This document shows, piece by piece, positions 42,146 to 50,569 of a DNA stretch of 64,000 nucleotides. The position numbers and the translations under genes were made by a program. The stretch is from positions 62,001-126,000 of the forward strand of contig NZ_JBGUAY010000004.1 in the NCBI RefSeq assembly GCF_041821025.1. Reading direction: 5' to 3'. The stretch comes from Egicoccus sp. AB-alg6-2. Its GTDB lineage: Bacteria; Actinomycetota; Nitriliruptoria; Nitriliruptorales; Nitriliruptoraceae. Under the pieces are notes generated by a model. It made no database searches. It was given only the letters and a program-made list of their open reading frames with translations, and had not been told where the DNA came from. Positions within the stretch are counted from its first letter, which is position 1. Every line of letters begins with the position of its first letter.

Positions 42146-43345
42146 TCACCGTCCCGCGCGCACCGCGTCCAGCCCGTGGAGGAACTGCAGACCGGGGTGG
42201 TAGGTGAGGTCGTGGTCGGACTCGTACAACACCAGCATGACGGGCCCAGAGGCACGCGCGAACACGACCTCGGGGTCGTCATCGGCGAACAGCGGCTCGA
42301 TGCCGAGCTCCCCGGCCAGATCATCGGGCAACTCGTGGCCGCGCACGGTCTCGGCGACGTCGTCCCCCAGGCGATGTTCCTCGTCGGCGAGCTGGTCGAA
42401 CGCCCGCACGCTGTGGTCGGGCGGCACCAGCTCGTCCTGCAGCCCGTGTGCGAGGTAGACCGGGACGCCACCGTCGCGGGCACCGTCGAGGTGCGCCCTG
42501 GGGCTGCGGTGGAGGCACGCCTCCTCGGCGGCGGGATCCTCCGAGGGGTCTCCTCCGCACGACGACTCGAGCCACTCGGCGTAGTCGTCCTCGGGGAACT
42601 GCTCGGCGGTGTGCCGGTGCCAGTCCACGAGGTCGTAGTTGGCCGCCCAGGCGACCGCACCGGACACGCAGTCCCGATGTCTTCCCGCCAGCAGGAGCGC
42701 GAGCATCCCGCCGCCGGAGAACCCGATCGTGTAGACGCGCCCGGGGTCGACGCCGCCCTCCTCGACGGCGAAGTCGATGGCATCCACCACGTCCTGCACG
42801 GCGAGGTCGGAGCCGGTTGCCTCGGGATTGTCGTTCGCGCCGCGGAAGTCGGGATGCAACAGCCCCCAACCCTGCTCCTGCGCCCAGCGTCCGAACGGGA
42901 TGTCGAGGTGCTGCAGGTAGGGCGTGCTCCAGGTGTGCAGCGCCACGAGCAGTGGCGCGCCCTCGTCGGAGGGAGGCAGCCACAGCAGCGGTTGCTCGGC
43001 CCCGTCCGCGCTCGAGGTGATCGTGACGTCCTCGATGCCCGGCACCTCCTCCTGCCATCGCTGGAGCCCCTCGGCGCCGAAGTCGTCGACGTAGTCGCTC
43101 GCGTCGCCGACCCCCTCGAGACGGGGTGCCTCGGCGGCCGCTTCCACGATGGCGGCGGCATCGGGCGGAGCGCCGTCCGGCCCGCGTGCATCGCCTTCCG
43201 CGGCCTCGTCGCCCGCCCCGGGCGTCTGCCCGTGCGGGCCGTCCCCGCCGTCGGCATCGCACGCCGCGAGCACCACCGCGGCCGCGACGACGGCGGCGGC
43301 GAACCCACGGCCCGGTCGACGGCGGCGGAGGGGACGCGGGTACAT
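42146..43345 (-). CDS. Secreted alpha/beta-hydrolase lipoprotein
   Basis: A 399-residue exported hydrolase. Signal peptide with lipobox-like LAAC (Cys about 29) and an acidic linker follow. Nucleophile in IGFSGGGML (G-x-S-x-G), acid in GLQDELVPP and likely His in ESDHDLTYHPG; oxyanion region LLVALHTWST. The S9/PHB-depolymerase-like fold suggests an esterase or peptidase. ATG 43345 has GGAAG upstream. Substrate unknown. Confidence 0.85.
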   Translation of the reverse strand: MYPRPLRRRRPGRGFAAAVVAAAVVLAACDADGGDGPHGQTPGAGDEAAEGDARGPDGAPPDAAAIVEAAAEAPRLEGVGDASDYVDDFGAEGLQRWQEEVPGIEDVTITSSADGAEQPLLWLPPSDEGAPLLVALHTWSTPYLQHLDIPFGRWAQEQGWGLLHPDFRGANDNPEATGSDLAVQDVVDAIDFAVEEGGVDPGRVYTIGFSGGGMLALLLAGRHRDCVSGAVAWAANYDLVDWHRHTAEQFPEDDYAEWLESSCGGDPSEDPAAEEACLHRSPRAHLDGARDGGVPVYLAHGLQDELVPPDHSVRAFDQLADEEHRLGDDVAETVRGHELPDDLAGELGIEPLFADDDPEVVFARASGPVMLVLYESDHDLTYHPGLQFLHGLDAVRAGR

Positions 43346-43465
43346 CGAGCTTCCTGGTGTCGACGTCTTCCCGGGATACGGGCGGAGCCGTGACCCCGCC
43401 GGCCGGGACCCCCGACGATCGACCCTCCGGTGCGCTGGTGGCACGGGTGCAGGTGCGAAACGTCG

Positions 43466-43495
43466 ACCGGGGGCCGGCACGAGCCGACCCCCGGT
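43466..43495 (-). terminator. Terminator after tRNA-Glu
   Basis: An 8-bp ACCGGGGG/CCCCCGGT stem with an inner CGGC/GCCG stem, 9 nt beyond the tRNA 3' end on the minus strand. Confidence 0.75.
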
Positions 43496-43504
43496 CTGTG
43501 CGCG

Positions 43505-43577
43505 TAGCCCCGACGGGATTCGAACCCGCGTCACCACCTTGAAAGGGTGGGATCCTAGGCCGCTGGACGACGGGGCC
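43505..43577 (-). tRNA. tRNA-Glu (UUC)
   Basis: Read on the minus strand, a 73-nt cloverleaf: acceptor GGCCCCG pairs with CGGGGCT (G1-U72 wobble, as usual for actinobacterial tRNA-Glu), anticodon arm CCACC-CTTTCAA-GGTGG gives anticodon TTC, and the T-arm is GCGGG-TTCGAAT-CCCGT. CCA is not encoded. It serves GAA/GAG codons. Confidence 0.95.
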
Positions 43578-43596
43578 CCGATGCGCGGGCGGGAGG

Positions 43597-44391
43597 CTAT
43601 CGCGTCGAGGGGGACGGCGGCGACGCGCCGCCGCGGCGCTCCCGCACCACCGAGTCGGGATGCACCTCTCCCGGCCGTCGCGAAAGGGTGCGCGTGCCGA
43701 GGCTCCAGGCGGGGACGCGCCAGGCCGCCTCGACGACGACACGTCGCGACAGCTTGCTCGCACCCTCGCGTCGTTCGACGAAGGTGATGGGCACCTCGCG
43801 GATGGTGAACCCGGCGCGCCAGGCCCGCAACGCCGTCTCGACCTGGAATGCGTACCCGTCCGAGGTGAGCTCGTCGACCGCGATGGCCTGCAGGACCGCC
43901 GCCCGGAAAGCGCGGTAGCCGCTGGTGGCGTCGCGGACCGGCAGGCCGGTCATCCCGCGGACGTAGCGGTTGCCCCAGGTCGAGAGCGCCAGCCGGCCCG
44001 AGGTCCAGCGTCGGACGTCGCCTCCCGCGACGTAGCGGGAGCCGATGACCACGTCGGCCCCGGCCAGCGCCGACAGCAGCGCCGGCAGCTCGGCCGGGTC
44101 GTGTGACAGGTCGGCATCCATCTCGACCAGGACGTCGTAGCCGTGATCGAGTCCCCACCGCAGCCCGGCCCGGTAGGCGGGTCCGAGGCCGGCCTTCGCC
44201 GGCCGGTGCAGCACGTGGACGGACGTGTCCGCCGCCGCGAGGGCGTCGGCGACGTCGCCGGTGCCGTCCGGGCTGGCGTCGTCGACGACCAGGACGTCGG
44301 GTGCGGCGGCCCCGGTGCGCACGGCGGCGACCAGTTCGGCGATGGTGCCGCGCTCCTCGTAGGTCGGGACGACGACCAGCACGCGCGTCAT
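43597..44391 (-). CDS. ppm1: Polyprenol monophosphomannose synthase
   Basis: A 264-residue GT2 glycosyltransferase. VVVPTYEERGTIAELV, VLVVDDASPDGTGDVA, VEMDADLSHDPAELP (DxD) and VIGSRYVAGGDVRRW are the DPM1/Ppm1 hallmarks, with ATSGYRAFRAAVL. It makes polyprenyl-phosphomannose for lipomannan/protein mannosylation. ATG 44391 overlaps the lnt stop. In M. tuberculosis Ppm1 is fused behind Lnt; here the two are separate. Confidence 0.92.
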   Translation of the reverse strand: MTRVLVVVPTYEERGTIAELVAAVRTGAAAPDVLVVDDASPDGTGDVADALAAADTSVHVLHRPAKAGLGPAYRAGLRWGLDHGYDVLVEMDADLSHDPAELPALLSALAGADVVIGSRYVAGGDVRRWTSGRLALSTWGNRYVRGMTGLPVRDATSGYRAFRAAVLQAIAVDELTSDGYAFQVETALRAWRAGFTIREVPITFVERREGASKLSRRVVVEAAWRVPAWSLGTRTLSRRPGEVHPDSVVRERRGGASPPSPSTR

Positions 44392-45974
44392 GCCACCGGC
44401 TCCCGGGTCCTGGCCCCGGCCAGGCGACGCTGCCCGAACGCCAGGAGCAGCAGCAGGAGCACCCCGACCCTGGTGGCCCAGCCGACGACGTCGCCGATGA
44501 CGAGGTAGGGCGTGAGCCCGTCCACGAGCGGCACGTCCATGCGGATGCTGGTCTGGGTGAACAGCGGGGTCGTCTGTTCGACCTGGCCGTCGGGTCCGAC
44601 GAACGCCGACGCGCCCGACAGGGCCGCGTGCACGACCCACCGGCCGGTCTCGACCGCCCGCAGCCGACTCTGGGCCAGGTGCTGGTAGGGCTCGGCACTC
44701 TCGCCGTAGGAGGCGTCGGTGGTGGCCGCGATGATGATCCGCGCCGGCGTGTCCTGTGCCAGCACGTTCGTCCGCGTCACCCCGGTGAACAGCGTCTCGA
44801 AACAGATGAGCACGGCGACGGGGACGTCGCCGACCTCGACCAGGTGCGGTTCGGGGTGCGGCAGGATGTCGCGCGGGATCTGGCGCAACGGCGGGAACCA
44901 GTCGAGGTAGGTCCGCATCGGGATGTATTCCCCGAAGGGCACCACCCGGCGCTTGTCGTAGCGGCCGACGGGCGCGCCGTCCCCGTCGACGAGCAGCTGG
45001 GTGCGCCAGAATCCCGTCCGCGGATCGGGACCGTCGAGGTTCATCCCGGCCAGCAGGTACCGCGACGTCGCCGCCGACTCCTCGAGCAGCGGCAGGAACC
45101 GGGCGCCCCGCTCGGTGAAAGGATCGGTGTCGATGCTCGCCTCGGGCCACACGGTCAGCTCCGGCGGCGGACCGCTCTCCGTAGCCGCGAGGGTCTGGTC
45201 GCGCATCTGGGTCGTGATCCGCAACGACGGCTCGGCGACGTCCTCCTCCCAGTGACGGATGTCGTTGCCCTGCACGGCCAGGACGTCGAGGCTGCCCGTG
45301 CTGGCGGGTGGCTCGATGGTCGCCAGGACGGACACCAGCAGCGCGGCGACCAGCACCAGCACCGGCACACGGGCACCGGCGACGGCGTGCTCGACCGGCC
45401 CGGACTCGCGTGCGAGCAGCCCCTGAGCGGTGTCACGCACCACGACGTAGGCGGCCGCGCCGATCAGGACCACGAGCAGCGTGATCCCACGGCCGCCGAC
45501 GAGCCGGGCGACCGGCATCAGCCACGAGCCGTCCACGTGCGCGTAGGCGATGGCGCCCCAGTCGAAACCGTTGAGCGGCCAGATGGCCCGCCAGGCCTCC
45601 ACACCGGCCCATCCGACGGCGGTGGCCACGGGCAGCCAGACGCTCCGCAGCAACGGCCGGACGACGACGGCGAGCACTCCGAAGAAGGCGGCCTGCACGG
45701 TGGCGAGCAGGCCCCAGGCGAGGTAGCCGGCCGGCAGGACCAGCCACGACAGCATCGGCGCGAAGGTCGCCAGGCCGCTGAGCAACCCGAGCCGGAACGG
45801 TCGGGGACGCCGGCCCTGCGCCCGCGCGGTCGAGACGTCGTGCTCGAGTGCGGCCAGCAGCAGTGCCGGGGCGAGGAAGCTGACCCACCACCACGCCAGC
45901 GGCGGGTGCGACGCGAGGACCGCGAGCCCGGCGGCCGCCGCGAGCGCGGGAGCCACGAGCGGGGCCACGGCCAC
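44388..45974 (-). CDS. lnt: Apolipoprotein N-acyltransferase
   Basis: A roughly 528-residue enzyme that adds the third acyl chain to lipoproteins. Six to eight membrane helices (SFLAPALLLAAL, LSWLVLPAGYLAWGLLATVQ, and others), then a nitrilase domain with E in TVWPEASIDTDPF, K in RYDKRRVVPFGEYIP and Cys in VLICFETLF. The start is unclear: the frame opens before the DUF4193 stop, and GTG 45974 or 45968 are the nearest candidates with no Shine-Dalgarno. C-terminus is a helix. Confidence 0.9.
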   Translation of the reverse strand: MAVAPLVAPALAAAAGLAVLASHPPLAWWWVSFLAPALLLAALEHDVSTARAQGRRPRPFRLGLLSGLATFAPMLSWLVLPAGYLAWGLLATVQAAFFGVLAVVVRPLLRSVWLPVATAVGWAGVEAWRAIWPLNGFDWGAIAYAHVDGSWLMPVARLVGGRGITLLVVLIGAAAYVVVRDTAQGLLARESGPVEHAVAGARVPVLVLVAALLVSVLATIEPPASTGSLDVLAVQGNDIRHWEEDVAEPSLRITTQMRDQTLAATESGPPPELTVWPEASIDTDPFTERGARFLPLLEESAATSRYLLAGMNLDGPDPRTGFWRTQLLVDGDGAPVGRYDKRRVVPFGEYIPMRTYLDWFPPLRQIPRDILPHPEPHLVEVGDVPVAVLICFETLFTGVTRTNVLAQDTPARIIIAATTDASYGESAEPYQHLAQSRLRAVETGRWVVHAALSGASAFVGPDGQVEQTTPLFTQTSIRMDVPLVDGLTPYLVIGDVVGWATRVGVLLLLLLAFGQRRLAGARTREPVA

Positions 45975-45985
45975 CGCGCGCGGCT

Positions 45986-46435
45986 TCAGGCGCAGTCGCG
46001 ACAGAACATGCGCTCCGGGTCGGCGAGCTGGGTCTCGAGCTTGGCCATGTAGCACGAGCGGCAGACGAACTCGCCCTCGCGGACGCCGTCGATCTCGTCG
46101 TCGTCGTCCTCGTCGTCGTCGCCCGCCACGGCAGCGACGATCTCGTCCTCGTCGTCGTCGAAGGTGACGGTCGCGGGCAGGGCCGCGACCTCTTCCTCGT
46201 CGTCGTCGCCCTCGTCGTCGGTGGGTGTCGGGACGGTCAGTTCCTCGTCCCCCTCGAGCGTGTCGTCCTCGAGCTCCTCGTCCCCGTCGCCGTCGAGGTC
46301 GTCCTCGAAGGCATCGTCTTCGAGAACGTCGCCGTCGGCGTCGTCGTCGGCGAAGGCGTCGTCGTCGACCTCGGTCGCGTCGACCTCGTCGAGGAGGACC
46401 TCGTCCTCGCCGGAGGTGCTCTTGCGCGCTGCCAC
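45986..46435 (-). CDS. DUF4193 family protein with long acidic stretch
   Basis: A 149-residue DUF4193 protein. The C-terminal block FVCRSCYMAKLETQLADPER ending CRDCA gives two Cys pairs for zinc. Before it lie about 110 residues mostly Asp/Glu (DDDEDEIVAAVAGDDDEDDDDE), far more than the common family members of about 100 residues. GTG 46435 has GGAGT upstream. Essential-type gene in related actinobacteria; role unknown. The acidic region could bind basic proteins or metals. Confidence 0.8.
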   Translation of the reverse strand: MAARKSTSGEDEVLLDEVDATEVDDDAFADDDADGDVLEDDAFEDDLDGDGDEELEDDTLEGDEELTVPTPTDDEGDDDEEEVAALPATVTFDDDEDEIVAAVAGDDDEDDDDEIDGVREGEFVCRSCYMAKLETQLADPERMFCRDCA

Positions 46436-46913
46436 GGACGTACTCCTGCGCCGGTCCAACGTCCTGGACGGGACGTGCGGGCGCGCTTCGTACCAGAGCG
46501 CCACCCCGCGCGCAAGATGATCGCGGCGGTGGCACGTACTCCGGAGGGTCCGGCCGCTGACGGCTCGGACCCTCCGGATGATCGGGCGTGACACGCCGCC
46601 GTTGGGGCCGTGGCGCGATCGGTACGGCTGACCGGCCACGTTGTCTACTGAGCGGGTGCACGCCGCAGCGTGCAACTTCCCAAGAGGGTCCTCGGCCGTG
46701 GCGCCGGGGAACGAGTCCCGCGGTCCGCCTCGGCCGGCCGCCCACTCCCCTGGAAGGTCCGCAGCGCCGCCGCTGGAAGGCAAGCAACCAGCGAGGGCGC
46801 CCGCCGTCAAGCGGATCGCGGCGCGTGACCGGCCGGGTTGCGCATGCCGCGCGGTTGCTCCACGGAAGGTGCACGAATCGAGCGGATGGCCGACACGGCG
46901 CCGCGGGATGTGC
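46436..46913. other. 478-nt gap with structured sequence but no supported gene
   Basis: No open frame here has a ribosome site and family resemblance. Many short dyads occur (GCACGC-TGCG-GCGTGC near 46660-46675, CGCTGG/CCAGCG near 46770-46790). The strong hairpin at 46540-46578 lies 336 nt beyond the amidohydrolase stop. A non-coding RNA or decayed gene is possible. I could not match RNase P RNA, tmRNA, SRP RNA or a riboswitch. Confidence 0.5.
46540..46578 (-). terminator. 13-bp terminator-like hairpin
   Basis: Perfect 13-bp stem (TCCGGAGGGTCCG and complement) with a GCCG/CGGC inner pairing, upstream of the DUF4193 gene and facing either way. It could end transcription from the amidohydrolase gene or from an RNA in the gap. 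Confidence 0.65.
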
Positions 46914-48509
46914 TCAGACCTCGCGGCCGGGCGCCACGGGCAGGGGCGCGTCGCCGTGGGCGACGCGACCGTTGACGACCGTCAGGATGCACCTGGCGTC
47001 CCGGGGATCGTCCGCGGCGTACGGGTCGCCCTCGAACGCCGCGAGGTCGGCGCGCATCCCGGCGCGCACGACGCCGACCCAGCGTTCCTGGCGGGCCGCG
47101 TGCCGTCCCCCGAGGGTGGACATCGAGACGGCCTCGAGTCGGGTGACCTCGTGCTCGGGATGATGTCGGTGCTCGGCCGCCCACACACTGCCCCACGGAT
47201 TCATGGTGGTGACGTTGGTGTCGGAGCCGAAGGCCAGACCGATCCCGCGGTCGGCCAGCGCACGATACGGATTCGACCAGGCCGCACGCTCCGGGCCCAG
47301 TCGCGAGGCGTACATGCCCTCGCTGCCGCCCCAGCGGTGTTCGAACATCGGCTGGGCGGAGACCACCAGTCCGAGTTCGGCCAGGTCGTCGAACAGGTCG
47401 GGCGGGAGCACCTCGCCGTGCTCGAGGCGGTGACGCAGGCGTCGGATCTCGTCGGTGCCGCCACCGTCGAGACGGTCGGCGACCGCGCGCCAGCAACGCA
47501 CGACCTGGCGGATCGCGGCGTCTCCGATCGCGTGCACGCCGGTCTGCAGGCCGGCGCGCGTGGCGTCCTCGAACCAGTCGGTGAGCGTGCCGTCGTCGAG
47601 TTCGAGGTGTCCCGAGGTCGCCGGTCGGTCGGCGTACGGCGCGCACAGGGCGGCCGTGTGCGAACCGAGCGAGCCGTCGAGGAACAGGTCGCCACCGGCC
47701 TGGCGCAGGTCACGCGCAACGGGGATCTCGAGGTCCAGACCGCCCCAGTAGGGCAGCACCTCGATGGGCCAGTCCCCCGTCACCCAGGCGTCGAAGTCGT
47801 CGAGCCCCATGACGTCGGGTCCGCCCATCTCGTGGACGGACGCCACGCCGAGGGCGGCCGCGTGCAGGACCGCGGCCCGCCGTGCGGCGTCGAGCTCCTC
47901 GGCGGCCATGGCGCCGACGCTCCAACGACGCACGATGTGGTTGGCCTCGCGCCGCAGGAGTCCGGTCGGCACCCCGTCGGCATCACGTTCGACGCCCTCG
48001 GCACGGGCCAGCGGCGCCGACGCGAGCGTGTTGCGGTCCACGAGGCTCGCGTGCCCGTCGACGCGCGAGAGGAACAGGGCCGCACCCGCTGAGGCCTCGG
48101 CCAGCTGGTCGGGATCCGGCAGCCGGTCGGGGTAGGTATGGGGGTCGAAGCCGTGACCCCACAGCACCCGGCCGGTGTGCTGGCTGGCGTAGCTGCCGAC
48201 GGCGTGCAGCAGCTCTTCGCCGCTGCGTGCGCCCGACAGGTCCAGCCCGGTGAGGCCGAGGCCCGTGGGCGTCAGGTGGACGTGGGCGTCGACGAAGGCA
48301 GGGCCCACCACACCGCCGTCGAGATCCAGCCGGTGCTCGTGGGGCGGTGCCTGCCGCGGGTCGTCGCCGACCCACACGACCCGGCTCCCCCGTACGAGGA
48401 CGGCCCGCGCGGCCTGACGGGCATGTCCCAGCGTGATGACCCGATCGGCGACCAGCAGGGTCCCGCGCGTCGGGGACGGGGCGCGTCCGACGTTGGAAGG
48501 CGTGTCCAC
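46914..48509 (-). CDS. Amidohydrolase (YtcJ-like)
   Basis: A 531-residue metal-dependent hydrolase of amidohydrolase family 3. LLVADRVITLGHARQAARAVLVRG opens, GPAFVDAHVHLTPTGLGLTGLDLSGA carries the HxH motif, THAIGD-type VHAIGDAAIRQV, HRLEHGEVLPPD and FGSDTNVTTMNPWGSV complete the metal site. It probably cleaves an amide or cyclic nitrogen compound. GTG 48509 chosen (VDTPSNVGR). Substrate unknown. Confidence 0.9.
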   Translation of the reverse strand: MDTPSNVGRAPSPTRGTLLVADRVITLGHARQAARAVLVRGSRVVWVGDDPRQAPPHEHRLDLDGGVVGPAFVDAHVHLTPTGLGLTGLDLSGARSGEELLHAVGSYASQHTGRVLWGHGFDPHTYPDRLPDPDQLAEASAGAALFLSRVDGHASLVDRNTLASAPLARAEGVERDADGVPTGLLRREANHIVRRWSVGAMAAEELDAARRAAVLHAAALGVASVHEMGGPDVMGLDDFDAWVTGDWPIEVLPYWGGLDLEIPVARDLRQAGGDLFLDGSLGSHTAALCAPYADRPATSGHLELDDGTLTDWFEDATRAGLQTGVHAIGDAAIRQVVRCWRAVADRLDGGGTDEIRRLRHRLEHGEVLPPDLFDDLAELGLVVSAQPMFEHRWGGSEGMYASRLGPERAAWSNPYRALADRGIGLAFGSDTNVTTMNPWGSVWAAEHRHHPEHEVTRLEAVSMSTLGGRHAARQERWVGVVRAGMRADLAAFEGDPYAADDPRDARCILTVVNGRVAHGDAPLPVAPGREV

Positions 48510-48612
48510 GGGGGCGCTGCGACCTCTCGGATGTCGGCGGCGAGCCGGCGTGCCCGGCGGCGGATGCCGCGATGGTAGGCACCGCGGCGCACGGATGCCG
48601 TCATCGGCTGCG

Positions 48613-48945
48613 TCACAGGGCGCGGCTGGCTCCCCCCACCAGGACGAGCAGCAACCCGGCCAGGACGAACAGTCCCAGCGAGGTCAGTGGACGCCGCACG
48701 GACACCGGCCGTTGGCGGGCCTCGTCGACCAGGCTCAGCACCGCGAGGTGGATCGCGCCGAGCACGCAGCCGACCACGAGCCCGAGCAGGACCCCGATCA
48801 GGCCGGATCCCCCCGGGGCGCCGATGACCCCGAGACCGGCGGCCGCGACGATGCCGAGGACGGCGCCGGCGCCGACCAGCCGCAGGGCCGACCGCATGCG
48901 CCGGCGGTCGTGGGACCGACCGTCGGACTCGGTGGCGTCAGCCAC
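48613..48945 (-). CDS. Hypothetical three-helix membrane protein
   Basis: A 110-residue protein with helices at LRLVGAGAVLGIVAAAGLGVIG, GVLLGLVVGCVLGAIHLAVLS and LFVLAGLLLVLVGGAS and a charged N-terminus. GTG 48945 overlaps the acyl-CoA dehydrogenase stop by 8 nt, so it is likely co-transcribed. No family recognised. Confidence 0.65.
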   Translation of the reverse strand: MADATESDGRSHDRRRMRSALRLVGAGAVLGIVAAAGLGVIGAPGGSGLIGVLLGLVVGCVLGAIHLAVLSLVDEARQRPVSVRRPLTSLGLFVLAGLLLVLVGGASRAL

Positions 48946-50083
48946 GGGAACCGGTGAGCTTGCGTCCGATCACCAGCCGCTGGATCTGGTTGGTGCCCTC
49001 GACGATCTGCAGCACCTTCGCCTCGCGCATGTAGCGCTCGACGGGGAAGTCCGTCGTGTAGCCGTATCCGCCGAGGACCTGCACGGCGTCGGTCGTGGTC
49101 TGCATCGTCGCGTCGGTCGCGAACAGCTTGCTCATCGCCGCGACCTTGCTCACGTCGTAGCCGTGGTCGCGCCGGTCCGCGGCCGACTGGTACAGGGTGC
49201 GCGACGCCTCGGTGCGGGTCGCCATGTCGGCCAGCATGAAGCTCACGCCCTGGAACGAGGCGATCGGCTGCCCGAACTGCTCCCGCTCCCGTGCGTAGGC
49301 GAGCGCGGTGTCCAACGCCGCCTGTGCGACCCCGGTGGCGCACGCCGCGATGCCCAGGCGACCGCCGTCGAGCGACGCCATCGCGATACGGAACCCGGTG
49401 CCCTCCTCGCCGCCGACGAGCCGGTCGGCGGGAACCGGCGCGTCGTCGAACACCAGCTGCGCGGTCGGCGACGCCCACATCCCCATCTTCTGCTCCGGCG
49501 CGGCCACCGTCAGCCCCGGCTGGTCGGCGTCGACGACGAACGCCGAGATGCCGCGCGCACCCTCGCCCCCGGTGCGCGCCATGACCAGGTAGCGGTCCGC
49601 GATGCCGCCGTGGGTCACCCAGGCCTTGACCCCGTCGAGGCGGTAGACCTCGCCGTCGCGTCGCGCGACGGTGGTCATCGCCGCGGCGTCCGACCCCGAC
49701 CCGGGCTCCGACAGCGAGTAGGCACCGAGCATGCGCCCGGTCACCAGGTCGGGCACGAGACGCCCGCGCTGCTCCGACGTCGCATGGGCCTCGATGCCCC
49801 AGGTCGACAGGGTGTGGACCGACAACCCGAGCCCGAGTGCGAGCAGGCCCCGCGACAGCTCCTCGACGACCATCAGGTAGGTCGCGAACGGCAGCCCGGA
49901 ACCGCCGACGTCCTCGCCGAACGGCAGGCCGGTCAGGTCCATGCGTGCGAGTTGGTCGAACAGCGGACGCGGGAACTCGTGCGCCTGCTCGTACTGGGAG
50001 GCCTGCGGCGCGACGGCCTCGCGGGTGAACCCCTCGACGAGTTCGAGCAGCGCCTGCTGCTCCTCGGGAAGACGGTGGATCAT
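48938..50083 (-). CDS. Acyl-CoA dehydrogenase
   Basis: A 381-residue flavoprotein that introduces a double bond in acyl-CoA. GAYSLSEPGSGSDAAAM (FAD-binding), GVKAWVTHGGIADRYLVMAR, and the catalytic Glu region QIVEGTNQIQRLVIGRKL are present. ATG 50083 overlaps the GNAT gene stop by ATGA. Specificity (short chain, branched) is not evident. Confidence 0.93.
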   Translation of the reverse strand: MIHRLPEEQQALLELVEGFTREAVAPQASQYEQAHEFPRPLFDQLARMDLTGLPFGEDVGGSGLPFATYLMVVEELSRGLLALGLGLSVHTLSTWGIEAHATSEQRGRLVPDLVTGRMLGAYSLSEPGSGSDAAAMTTVARRDGEVYRLDGVKAWVTHGGIADRYLVMARTGGEGARGISAFVVDADQPGLTVAAPEQKMGMWASPTAQLVFDDAPVPADRLVGGEEGTGFRIAMASLDGGRLGIAACATGVAQAALDTALAYAREREQFGQPIASFQGVSFMLADMATRTEASRTLYQSAADRRDHGYDVSKVAAMSKLFATDATMQTTTDAVQVLGGYGYTTDFPVERYMREAKVLQIVEGTNQIQRLVIGRKLTGSRG

Positions 50084-50535
50084 GATCCCTCGGTCGTTTC
50101 GGGACGGTGGCGGGCGGTGTCGGGGGTCAGCGACATCAGCACGCGCCGGGGGACGTAGCCGAGCGCCTCGAGGAAGCGCTGCCCGCCCTCGTTGTCGGCG
50201 GCGACGGAGATCTCCACGACCGGAACCCGGGTCTGCTGCGCCCAGGCCTGGATGCCGAGCAACAGGGCTTCGCCGACGCCACGTCGGCGCGCGTCGGCGC
50301 GGGTGAAGATGGGGCCGACGGTGCAGCCGGTGGGGCGCAGCGTGCCGGCGGCGTAGCCGAGCGCGCGCCCGTCGTCGGCGTCCGCGGCGAGCCAGAAGAT
50401 CCCGCCCTGCGGCAGCGGGGCGTTGCCGGGCTCGCCGTACAACGACTCCTGTTCGGTGCGGTACTCGATGGCCAGCGGCCGGATCTCCTCGATCCGGGCG
50501 CGACGGACCTCGACCCCGCCTGGCGTCTGCGTCAT
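50080..50535 (-). CDS. GNAT-family acetyltransferase
   Basis: A 151-residue acetyl-CoA-dependent N-acetyltransferase. GPIFTRADARRRGVGEALL is motif A for acetyl-CoA and VPVVEISVAADNEGGQRFLEALGYVP the later strand. Substrate unknown. ATG 50535 has GAGGG upstream. Precedes acyl-CoA dehydrogenase in one operon. Confidence 0.85.
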   Translation of the reverse strand: MTQTPGGVEVRRARIEEIRPLAIEYRTEQESLYGEPGNAPLPQGGIFWLAADADDGRALGYAAGTLRPTGCTVGPIFTRADARRRGVGEALLLGIQAWAQQTRVPVVEISVAADNEGGQRFLEALGYVPRRVLMSLTPDTARHRPETTEGS

Positions 50536-50569
50536 CTGCTCTGCCCTCTGTCGCCGTCGGACGCGGTGG

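Noticed and set aside
43466-43500. Possible second tRNA next to tRNA-Glu
   Set aside because: The sequence is a hairpin with no T-loop or anticodon arm; it fits a terminator.
46690-46760. Cobalamin riboswitch
   Set aside because: Only fragments match; the CCACTGT core is missing and no downstream plus-strand gene exists.
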